From Anthoceros angustus (Eukaryota > Streptophyta > Anthocerotopsida > Anthocerotales > Anthocerotaceae), in NCBI GenBank assembly GCA_010909165.1, contig VJWM01000144.1, positions 62,001 through 126,000 on the forward strand: DNA of 64,000 nt, in the 5' to 3' direction. The notes below the pieces were generated by a model that saw nothing but the letters and a program-made list of their open reading frames with translations, did no database searches and was not told where the DNA came from. Below, piece after piece: positions 11,401-21,960 of this stretch (position 1 is the stretch's first letter; each line of letters begins with the position of its first letter). Position numbers and translations under genes: made by a program.

Positions 11401-12835
11401 AGAGGAAGGCTTATGTTTGCATGCATCATGGCAAGAGAGACGCCTCCGAGGTTGCCCAACAGACAACTGACCGTAAGTGATGCATCACACGCCGTGGGGC
11501 GGCCATATTGCGTGCCACATCGTGAGAGGGAGGAATATTCGAGCAAGCCCAGTTCGGGATGTAACCACTGCGGGTTTGCCATGTCTACAGCACAACAATA
11601 TCATCCTAATGCGCTAGATAAACCTGCCTCAATGTGTCAGCCTGGGTGGGGTGCAGCTGCTGTTGCAGGGACCATGGCTCGATGAACCCGAAACTTGAAA
11701 CCGCGTGGTCCCCGACAGTTTGTGTAGGTCCGTCCTGGAGCAACAGCTGCAGCCCGCCTGGTGGTGCTGGTGCTGGTGGGTGAATCTTTTTCCCGCAGGG
11801 TCCATCTTGTGAAAAGCTGGTGCTCGTCTCGACTCCTGTGACATGTTCCGAACCTTCGATTCTTTCCCCCACCTCCTGGCCCAGTTTGCGCACATGTGGA
11901 CAGTACCCGGCTTCACCTGATGATCATAAGCCGCTGCCCTGTGCAGATGGGTTGGGCCATAAAGTGAACACAGTTCCAGCATTTGTACTGTACCTTGGCC
12001 CCAGATAAACCACAGCCGATAAGTTATGAGCCACACAGACATGGTGATGCCTTGAGATCCAGTTCTGTCATGGAGTATGCTGAGAGTGGCAGCTGGCACA
12101 ACAGGCAACAGGGCACGTTAACAGGCGGCAGGAGCCAGGGAGTCGGGACTCCGGAAGGATGCAGAGATCCGCAGGTGGCGGGAGCCACCGGCTATGTAAG
12201 GCCGCCTACAGATGAGACAATGAGCGACATAGGTCGCCTTTCAGCCAACTGTCCAAAGCTAGCAGGGGGGTAAAAGCAAGGCGACCTGGACCCAGTCTGA
12301 TCCATGCATATGTGCCTCATGTAAAGGGAGCCCAGAAACGACGACCCATTACGCAAGGTTGCACGAAGTAGAGTATAGAGACGCGCTTTTTGGGCCCACA
12401 GAATATCTCCGAACGGCAACATTCCAATGTACCACTTCCATCAGGGACAAGTCTTTCACTGTTCCAGTTTGCCTTGCATCTCCCTTCAACCGGGGAAACA
12501 CACAAAGATTAGATAGGAGCGGAGACAAGGACCTAGAACACTTTGTACACCGGAACGACATGTGGAAGTGAAGCGAATGAATCCAAGGTTTGAATAGTAT
12601 TTCTTCCCTGTTCGCAGAGATGTCCACAAGTTGCACATGAGTGTCTGGGCACAACAGCCCCCCATGAAGGCTGAGCGGTGGAGGGCGACCGCCCGCAATG
12701 ACGTGTCAAGCGAAGCAAACTTCAGTCTCAACTTTCTGTACAAAAGTCCCCGGAAACAGTAGAAGCCACCGACTTCGGACGGCTGCAACTAAGTTTGAAA
12801 GTCTTTTTTATGATACAAGGAGCCCCTAGACCCAT
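11401..12835. other. Mixed-composition spacer, no supported gene
   Basis: Base composition is close to genic DNA and short open frames occur on both strands, but none spans a plausible splice series or shows a domain. It follows the RRP36 stop codon on the minus strand, so some of it is probably 3' untranslated sequence. Confidence 0.35.
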
Positions 12836-14540
12836 TTAGCTTTCTTGAGCCCGTCTGTACGGCATATATCTGTGATCCTTTGCAGCATTTTTCTTCCGGC
12901 GTTTGGCAAGGTGTGCTTCCAACTTTCCAGTTTCCTGAGATAAGAACGTACGAGTCCGTTAGATCAGGAAGCGAAGAGAAGAGTTTGCTAACTGCCGCGA
13001 GCAGCAAAGATTGTCATGGCAACCCACCTTCAGTATCTTGAACTTCTCAACCAGCTTCTGGTTGCGCAATTCAGCTGCAAAAAACAGTGCCAGCAGCCAT
13101 CATTCCATGATTCAAGTACGTGATGAGGAAATCAGGCAACAGGCAAAACGACATACAATGAGGGACTGCCAAGCTACGTACATTTTTTGGGGTAATATGG
13201 CCGTTTCCCTTTCTTGACAGCTTCTTTCTCTTTTTTTCGCATCTCAGCTTGTCTTGATGTCTGCTCTCTCCTTACAGCCTCTTCCTTCAGTTGCCTATCC
13301 TGTTCAGCAAGAGGCGACCACAACCACGTCAATCATGAGTATGTGGTACATACACACTGCTAGCCAAAGTGACTATTACAGATATGTGACTCCCAGTCAT
13401 AAGGATAAACCAGCACCGGATAATGGAAAGTCATTGCTGATAGAGCAGAGAACTCACAATCCTTGCTAGATTCTCTTTTAGCTGTTTGGTGTCCTCTGAG
13501 CCTTTCTTCGATTGGATCAGTTTCTGCAACCTCTGCACCGCGAGGCAAAAAGAGACTACTTCTTCAGCTATCATTCTCATGTAAGTCAAGGACATCACCA
13601 TGGTTCAGAACCACAAACCATGAGACAACTTCTTCAGCTATGATTCTCATATAAATCCAGGACATCACCATGGTTCAGAACCACAAACAATGACAACTTC
13701 TCCCGCCCTGAAAAAGAGATAAATACCTGACGTTCAGCAGGGAGCTCCTCATCATATAGAAAGCTGTATGATTGCTTGAACCTGCACAACACAACATATT
13801 TACACAGGATCAGAGGATGATCCCTCGTACCACTAGGAGAATCAAAAGTCAAACAGGAGCCGAGCCCAACCTTTTCTCATCGAAGTTGCCACTAAGAGAC
13901 TCAAATCTTGGATCACGAATCACCTAACAGGACGTAAAGAAGCCCTTCAGAAGATCAATCCGCACATGATCATTTTCTGAATATAGACTAGTAACCGACA
14001 GCCTAAACAGACATGGCAAAGTGTCTCCAACCTTCTTCGGGGCTTGTATAACCTCCCTGTGTCTAGCCACCGGTCTCTTGCTCGTTACCTCCATGGGCCT
14101 GAAAAGTAGGAGAAAAATTCATTAACCCATCGCCTCACCGTACCACCACATTGTCAGCAAAGCCGAGAAACCCATAACCCTTTTCCAACCTGTTCTTATT
14201 AGCCCGCTTGGTTTCAACCTTCCAAGACCGGGAGAACACAGAAGGGCGGCCGTCAGAGCGGGCCTGCTGTAATATCTCGAAAGGAACATCAGCAACTTGC
14301 TCTTGCAGTTCCTCCTGCGTACAAGGAGATGCATCGTGTGAGCCAAAAGCACAAAACACTTTGCAGCTTTCAAAACATACACCAGCTCCGGAAGCACTCC
14401 CAAACCTCTTCACTGTTGCTCTCTGAAGCCTCTTCATCTTCATCGTTGATCTCTTCGTCTTCGCTGCTCTCTGCAGCGCCATCGTCACCCTTCTGAGCAA
14501 AACCGCTTTGAGAATTCAATACAGCCGAGCGACCCGCCAT
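12836..14540 (-). CDS. RRP36: Ribosomal RNA processing protein 36
   Basis: Nine exons join in frame on the minus strand: 14540-14406, 14314-14190, 14098-14032, 13923-13871, 13781-13727, 13532-13458, 13299-13182, 13074-13028 and 12934-12836. They encode 257 residues. The family is recognised by its acidic N-terminus (EDEEINDEDEEASE), the VADVPFEILQQARSDG block, RANKNRPMEVTSKRPV, the VIRDPRFESLSGNFDEKRF segment, the lysine-rich helix ending KKGKRPYYPKK, and the terminal LAKRRKKNAAKDHRYMPYRR. RRP36 is a nucleolar component of the early small-subunit processome, needed for 18S rRNA maturation. All introns are GT-AG, about 60-195 bp. The start lies 312 bp from the divergent gene at 14853. Confidence 0.95.
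13553..13692. repeat. 70-bp tandem duplication inside an RRP36 intron
   Basis: Two 70-bp units, 13553-13622 and 13623-13692, share ttcttcagctat, tctcat and the block gacatcaccatggttcagaa, with six or seven differences. They lie in the intron between exons 5 and 6, so they lengthen the intron without touching coding sequence. Confidence 0.85.
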
Positions 14541-14852
14541 TGCGCTACAGAGACCTTAAGCGATCCCAAGGGTTCAACGTTCAACTTATATAGACATTGG
14601 TTGCCCAAAAATATTCCGTGTGTCATGTGAAGTATTTACCAAAATAAAGTAGGTCAAGGTGTCGAGCGTAAACCCTGGCTGAACCCTAGACACGATCTCG
14701 GTCGTTCTGGTGGATCCAGCAATGCGGTTGCAATGCCGGGACGGGAGCTGCAGAGGATGGGGAGGAAGAAGCGGACCCAGGCTCGCTGTGAGGAGACAGC
14801 GAGAAGCTAGTAGACGTGATGCAGCGGAGAGCAGTTGATAAGGAGATCCGCC
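14541..14852. promoter_or_regulatory. Divergent promoter with telo-box-like motifs
   Basis: This 312-bp interval separates the start codons of RRP36 (minus) and the lysine-rich protein (plus). It contains taaaccct (14669-14676) and gaaccctaga (14681-14690), which match the plant telo-box (AAACCCTA), often found near ribosome-biogenesis and mitochondrial-translation genes. A shared bidirectional promoter is inference. Confidence 0.5.
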
Positions 14853-15653
14853 ATGAACGCGCTCAGGACGCGAATGCCCCAGCCGCGACGACTTGTGGAA
14901 CTTCTGCGGGGGAACAATTTTGCTGGCCCGCTGTTGGAGATCAAAGGCGCGGTTGCTTCCAATGCTCGGGGTTTGGCGACGGCGAAAGGGAAGAAGGCGA
15001 TCCCAGTGAAGAAGAAGGCAGGTGGGAAGAAGAAGTCCAGTTCAGGTAAGGGGAAGAAGAGCAGCGGACCTGAGGAGGTAGCCTTTAACCCTAGCCAGAG
15101 ATTCGATGGAGTTCTGGAGTCTGTTCTGAGTGCGCCGAGTCCTGTGCGGCACCTGACGGCGAAGGAGAAGCTGAGAGAGTTAGAGCTGGAGAAGCTAGGC
15201 CTGGTGAGCAAGGATAAGCAGAGGTTTCTGGAGGCACAGAAAGATTATGATAAAGCCAAGGCTAAGGCAGAGAAGAAGGGTAAGGGGAAGAAGGGCAAGG
15301 CCGAGGTAGCAGCAGAGGAGGAGGAAGAAGTTCATGTGCCGGTGAAGCTGGATGACGCCGCTGCTTCTGTGGAATTGAGTCAGGAAGAAGGCAAGCGCCT
15401 GGCCAAGGAGTATAGCCGGTTTTTGATGAGGGCGGAGAGGGCAAGAGCTGCAGCAGAAACCACGAGGTTGCAATTGAAGAAAGCAGCCATTGATGCTTTG
15501 CCTTTGCATTTGCAGGCAGCAGCCCATCTGCCTGATTTGACGCCCTTTCCCCTGAGACGCGTCCCTGCGGCACTGACCCCTCCTGTGGGCGGCTATGTTG
15601 AGGAGCTTGCCCTGGCCGCCCAGAAAGCTGCCTCTGTTCGAAAATCCAGATGA
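14853..15653 (+). CDS. Lysine-rich protein, probably mitochondrial
   Basis: A single exon of 266 residues. The first 40 residues lack acids except one Glu or two and are rich in Arg and Leu, ending in ARGLATAKGKK, a typical mitochondrial presequence and cleavage region. A Lys/Gly/Ser-rich linker follows, then a region with EKLRELELEKLGLVSKDKQ and a charged coiled-coil-like helix (about 100-210). The C-terminal block LPLHLQAAAHLPDLTPFPLRR with TPPVGGY looks conserved in style. A mitoribosome-associated protein is a reasonable guess from size, charge and pairing with RRP36 on a divergent promoter, but I do not recognise the family. The ATG at 14853 starts the presequence; an upstream TTG is unlikely. 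Confidence 0.6.
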   Translation: MNALRTRMPQPRRLVELLRGNNFAGPLLEIKGAVASNARGLATAKGKKAIPVKKKAGGKKKSSSGKGKKSSGPEEVAFNPSQRFDGVLESVLSAPSPVRHLTAKEKLRELELEKLGLVSKDKQRFLEAQKDYDKAKAKAEKKGKGKKGKAEVAAEEEEEVHVPVKLDDAAASVELSQEEGKRLAKEYSRFLMRAERARAAAETTRLQLKKAAIDALPLHLQAAAHLPDLTPFPLRRVPAALTPPVGGYVEELALAAQKAASVRKSR

Positions 15654-16433
15654 AGGTGCTGCCTATTGTTGTCTGCTCTTGGGATTGAGGGACGTGATTC
15701 AGATTAGCTGAGTCCATCCAACACAGTTTTGTAAAACAAGGAACTTGTTGCTGCAAGTGGACAGTATTGTGTCTACTTGCATTATGTGGCTATTACAATC
15801 AAATCCAATGTGAGGACGTTGTGAATCTTGCCAGTTCCTCATGGGTTTGGTCGTCGGGCCTACTCTGAAAACCTTGTGAACGGAAGAACAAGGGCCTTTC
15901 AAGTTTACAACTTCCAGTGCTTCGAATAAGGGATGACTTGCCAACCCTCACTTACATAATCGGGTCCGACGGGCAATAGTAAGAATGCCCCGACCCGAAG
16001 TGTCAATCATCCCGAAAGAGCCTGGAGGAGAACATGACATACAGTTTGTCACACTCATCGGCTGCAACCACTCAGGCTATGCACTTTATTTAGCTAAAGT
16101 TGCGCAGATCAGCAAACTGCACTCGCCCTTATTCGGCAGCAGATCTGTGAAGTCCCCTTCCCCGGAGCAGAACCCTTCTCAGGCCATCCAGCTTCATAAA
16201 CGTTGTGAGGTGTCCACACCGGCTTGCCCTATAAAAAATTCCCTCCTGTAGATCCAAACGACTGGGAGGTTGCATTGTCAACACACGTAGGGCTGCTGGG
16301 ATCCTTGACCACAGGCCTGGTTAGGGCGACCAGTCAACAGAAACAACAGAATTGTCGCATGGATGGATACGAGGGTGCTGCACAAAGGGGATGGCATGAT
16401 TCAGCGTTCCAAAACAGTCCCCGCGACCACAAG
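15654..16433. other. Convergent 3' spacer
   Basis: Lies between two genes that end toward each other (plus-strand stop at 15653, CSN6 stop at 16434). I see no gene in it; short frames at 15985-16251 and 16224-16553 show no features. Confidence 0.5.
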
Positions 16434-17345
16434 CTAGATAAAAGTAGCTCGAAGGCCCCCACGGAGACTACTCCTGCCTTGTTTGTCATACGCCGTGTTG
16501 AATTTGTCCACCAGCTCGTTGATAGTGCTGGAGCACTTGGTGATGGCTGCTAGATAGGTCATCAAGAGAGTGTCGTTATACTCCATCAAAAAATCGTCCT
16601 GAAACTTCGGAGAGTCGATAGCCGGCAATCTTCGTACAAGGCTAGCCACCTGCCGCAGTAGGGAATGCTCATATGGAATTTCCCCCTTTTGAATGGAAAC
16701 CAGCAGATGATGCAATACCTTGATTCTGCTGTGCAGCATCTTTATTGCACTATGCATGCCTGTCAAGTGAGCTGCCAACTGCGTGGCAGCCGAACTTCCA
16801 TCAGAAGGCTTGATGTGCGCAACATGATCCACAGAAATCCGCTCCGCCTCGACAGTCTCGATGGTGTAACTCGACTTCACAAATATTAAAGAAGTAGCTC
16901 CATCGATCACATGCAGCTCACTCTCATACACCGAGATTGGCAAATCCTTCTGCGCGTGGTTGATTGTCGGGTTGAGCAGAACATAAATGGGACTCTCGTT
17001 GATGTCCATCAAAGCCTTGTGAATCTGCATATCCGAATCTTGCACATCTGCACCTGTAGAATACCACCCTAGCACATCGTACTTGGGAAAAACCTTTTTG
17101 TACTGCTCCTGCTTCGTCTCCAGAAACTGCCGGTCCAAAGCCTCCCGAGAAGCATCGTACTTGAGCTCAAAACTGTTGTAAATCTCCACTGTCCGCCCTG
17201 TCTGCACCCCCAGCACGCAGCCGTAGACACGAGCAGGCTTCCCTCCGCTGGACGCCGTCTGTGCCTTAATCCTGGTATGGTGGTCCGAGATGTTCACAAT
17301 TACCAGGGGATGCAGCTTGAACGTCAATCCGCTGCTGGACGCCAT
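16434..17345 (-). CDS. CSN6: COP9 signalosome subunit 6
   Basis: A single exon of 303 residues, starting at the ATG that gives MASSSGLTFKLHPLVIVNISDHHTR, close in length to plant CSN6 (about 317). The MPN domain covers about 8-140 (VYGCVLGVQTGRTVEIYNSFEL, then YDVLGWYSTG, then MDINESPIYVLLNP). It lacks the H-x-H-x(10)-D zinc site of CSN5, as expected for the non-catalytic MPN- subunit. The C-terminal helical part contains LTGMHSAIKMLHSRIKVLH and DTLLMTYLAAITKCSSTINEL. CSN6 scaffolds the complex that removes NEDD8 from cullin-RING ligases. The open frame extends 16 codons upstream, but the family N-terminus fits the inner ATG. The absence of introns is unusual beside its intron-rich neighbours. 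Confidence 0.95.
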   Translation of the reverse strand: MASSSGLTFKLHPLVIVNISDHHTRIKAQTASSGGKPARVYGCVLGVQTGRTVEIYNSFELKYDASREALDRQFLETKQEQYKKVFPKYDVLGWYSTGADVQDSDMQIHKALMDINESPIYVLLNPTINHAQKDLPISVYESELHVIDGATSLIFVKSSYTIETVEAERISVDHVAHIKPSDGSSAATQLAAHLTGMHSAIKMLHSRIKVLHHLLVSIQKGEIPYEHSLLRQVASLVRRLPAIDSPKFQDDFLMEYNDTLLMTYLAAITKCSSTINELVDKFNTAYDKQGRSSLRGGLRATFI

Positions 17346-18220
17346 CTTCCTCCGCCTTCCGCAGCTCCGCAAACATGCTCGAGACGCCCACAATCCGTGT
17401 TTGCCCTAAGTGAGACTTATAGCCATGAACGTAAGCCTGAACCTTCTCCAAGCAGAGAGGAACTCAAAGACTAATTTAGGGTTCCGGAACCCTAAATTAG
17501 TCTTCAAATCTCTTCGCCCAGGACGATGCCGGAACTCATTAGTTTAAGTCTGATGCGGGAAGAAGACTGTCTCTGCCTCTTCTCCTGCAAATGATCTGAC
17601 CCCGCTTTCCTGTGTCGGATTCTTGAAGGGAGATGATAGTACTGAGCAGGAGGGGTTTAGTGGCAGCTGCCTTGGCTGGATTGCAAGTGTGCTGCTGGTG
17701 AAGTTCTCCTTTGCCTTCACATTTGCTTGTGGTTGCGCTTTGTTGCTACCTGCTTTCTTCTGCTGCCCGTTGGTGAAGTGGTGGGGGACTGGTAGGCAGT
17801 GCAAAGAACGAGGATGTTAGCTGTTCGTATTAGTCTGGGACCCTGGACGGGATGCCTGGTCTTCTGTCAGGAGGGCCGCTGCTGTCAGGGTCCTTGGCAA
17901 TGACCCTGAAAAGGCGAAGCTGAGTTCTTTGAAGCAATTTGGTTTTTGTTATGCACATGTTTCAGATGAGGAAGCCATCTGTTTATGCGTTCGGTGGGGG
18001 GGGCGGAAATGCCGGTATCTTTCTATGTGAATCTGAGCCCCTAAGAGCAAATGGTGTCTGTTCTTGAGGTTTCAGGTTCCTGTAGGATGGTTCCAATTAG
18101 TGGAGTGGAGGATTGTTGTTTGGGGGCCTGGACAAAGAGAAGGCCTTCTGAAAAACACAGCCGCTGAACCTGGTTGTTTCTTATTTCAGACTGAGCAGGT
18201 GCGGACGACGGATCGGGAGC
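17346..18220. promoter_or_regulatory. Divergent CSN6 / BUD32 upstream region
   Basis: Separates two divergently transcribed genes. It holds the palindrome at 17468-17503 and, on the BUD32 side, a likely 5' leader with an intron ending at tttcag (18189). The open frame 17623-17820 encodes a Cys/Phe-rich peptide without family features and is not called. Confidence 0.45.
17468..17503. promoter_or_regulatory. Perfect 36-bp palindrome with telo-box in both orientations
   Basis: The 18 bases from 17468 (agactaatttagggttcc) are followed directly by their exact reverse complement, with no spacer. Each half contains aaccctaa or its complement, a telo-box-like motif. It lies about 123 bp upstream of the CSN6 start codon. 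It could form a hairpin in RNA or a dyad binding site; no function is shown. Confidence 0.85.
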
Positions 18221-19662
<1,442 letters not shown>

Positions 19663-19965
19663 TACTACTGTCACCAGTACCAGAGACAGCGGATCGTTGG
19701 CTTATGTTTTCTTATCTTGGAAACTCGGCAGTTTTGAAATTTCACCCTTCTTCTGTAACGGACGCAGCACGCTGGGAAGGACGCATCTTTCCTTCGGATC
19801 CCCACTCATGCTCGCCCTTCCTTTCTGCTCTCTGTGTACAGTTATCTGCGGAGTTTAAAGTGAAGTGCCGTAGACTGTTTCCTCTTTCCTTACTACGCGT
19901 CTTCTGAACGGCATGCTCATTTGAGCTTTGCGTGCGTTGTCTTGCCATTCGGTTGCGTGATCGTC

Positions 19966-21732
19966 ATGGCTCTATCGGGGGCGTTCTTGTTGCAAGAGGT
20001 GGCTTCAGCTGGACGTGGATTGATTTTGACACTTTATAATCTGGCCAAGACGAAGCGAAGCAACAGCCTATTGGCACAGGAGGTAACAGAATTCATATCC
20101 GATTTGGAGAAACATGTTGACCTGTTGGAGAGGAAGTTTACGAACAATACCAACAATACATCTATCTGGGCCCTTGGTATGCACCACGCTCAAGTCAGTT
20201 ATGCCCAAGAGTGCATACAGTGACGACGGCTCTGATAGTAGGCACCTTGTTGCTGCAGAATCATTGAAGAACGACCTGGATAGAGCGACAAAACATGTCC
20301 AAGATCGGCTGGACAAAGGCTTCTGGAAGTCTTTGCTTACAGCACACGAAATTCAAAAGGAGTTGAATGCGCTGCGGATAAGCTGCATCACCTCCTTCCA
20401 AGTGAAGCTTCTGGTGACAAGTCTGGATGTAAGGCAGTCTTCACTTTGCAGCAGTATAGTACAGTCTACTCCTTGTAAAATCTCACCCTGGAGTGCTTGC
20501 TGTGTCACGGCAACGCTGCAAAGTTGTTGTTCGGTCTCTTGCTGATGTTGTTGCCAATTCGCTGTTTGAAGGTGGCTATGGACAGCAACAGTAGCCAACA
20601 CGAATTCCAGGCACAAATGCAGCAGATGCAACAGCAAATGTTTGAGTCTCACTTCAGTGCAACAAATTCTGTGCTTTCGGAAGTCCAAAAGATGCAGCAA
20701 ATGCTGCATCGTTTCTTTGAAGGATTGGAGCTTGAAGAGGAGCGGATTCTAAGAGCTGTTTCTGTGATTTCCAATATCCGCAGCATTGATTCACAAACCT
20801 CAGATGTGGAGAAGTTCTTTGAAGATGTAAGACTTCGCACCGCTAGCCTTACATTTGCGCAACGTTTGCAGCATGTCAGCTTCCAATTTCAATGTCCATG
20901 AGCACTGCAGGTACTAGCAAACTTGGAGAAGGCAAAGATGGACAACGCTATAGCTGACTGCAGTTCAGGCCTAAACTGGTACAACGACCCGGTCACATAT
21001 GACATCATGTGCGATCCTGTCAAGTGCACTGATGGCCGCACCTACTGTCGGTGGACGATTCTGGAGCAGAACCTGGAAAGTCACCCGAGCCCTTACGACC
21101 GCAAACCCTTCAGGATACTGGTTGACGACATAGATGTGAAAGCCCGTCTGTTCAGCGAGTTCCCAGACCAGGAAGCTGAGTGCCAGGCGCGCCGTAGATC
21201 TTACCGCGAGAAGGCCATGCACCTGGCGGGCCAGGCTGAGTATGCAGAAGCGAAGGACATGCTGGAGCACGTCCTGGACTGGGCACAGGCAGACACGGAA
21301 TGTCGGATAAAACAGGAGGAAATGACTCGCATGCTTGAACAGGCCAGACCTTTAGACTTGACGTCCTCTGAGATCGTGGTTTACCAGAAAGGTTCTCTTG
21401 TGAATGAATTGGGGGAACAGGAGCATGAGGACCATAGTACAGGGCTCTGGCAGCAGGGAGAAAGACATGAACCACAGCCGCCACGCACCACACTTGAGCA
21501 TCACCATGTCGAGGAAATTGAATGCATTCATGGTTTGGGGGAAAGTGAAAGCCGGGACATAGTTGCCAGTAGGAGCGACGCCAACCGGAAGCTCCAGCGG
21601 ATTGACGTTATGAAGAGCAGTTTGCTGGTCGTGCGCGACCGTTTCTTCCAGAATGGGAGCAAGTGCTTGGTGAGGGTGAAGACCCTGATCCGTGACATCC
21701 GCCTACTCAGAAAGAAACAGAGCAGAGCCTAA
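19966..21732 (+). CDS. U-box protein with MLKL/RPW8-like N-terminal helical domain
   Basis: Four exons fit in frame: 19966-20135, 20221-20401, 20572-20826 and 20911-21732 (475 residues). The N-terminus (GAFLLQEVASAGRGLILTLY, KTKRSNSLLAQEV, FISDLEKHVDLLER) is a helical bundle like the N-terminal domains of MLKL/RPW8-type proteins. A Gln/Met-rich linker follows. Residues about 226-285 form a divergent U-box: DPVTYDIMCDPV, then DGRTYCRWTILEQ, then YDRKPFRILVDDIDVKARL. The C-terminus is helical and charged. A U-box recruits E2 enzymes for ubiquitin transfer. The exon 2/3 junction is uncertain: just before it (20376) the +1 frame reads DKLHHLLPSEASGDKSG, which looks more natural and suggests a lost base or another splice form. 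Confidence 0.75.
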
Positions 21733-21749
21733 TAAATTCGTCCACGTCC

Positions 21750-21960
21750 GTATCTCGATCCTTACTAGAAACAATTTCATTGCTTTTCGTCATTCGGCCG
21801 AATTTTGCTTTTACCATATCCCAATATCTCGGTCCTGACACCTACATAGAAAGGATTTTATGTGCTTTTCGTCATTCGTCCAAATTTTGCTTTTACCGCA
21901 CAGTATCCCGATCCTTGGTAGCAAGGATTTCATTTCTTTTGGTAGTGGAATATGTTATAT
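21750..21960. repeat. Degenerate direct repeat downstream of the U-box gene
   Basis: Two units near 21770-21825 and 21855-21910 share gcttttcgtcattcg and aattttgcttttacc and end in a tatccc-like block. A partial third flank (atcctt..agcaaggattt) follows. No coding content. Confidence 0.6.

Noticed and set aside
11629-12108. 159-codon minus-strand open frame
   Set aside because: No recognisable motif, no plausible splice partners and overlap with other frames.
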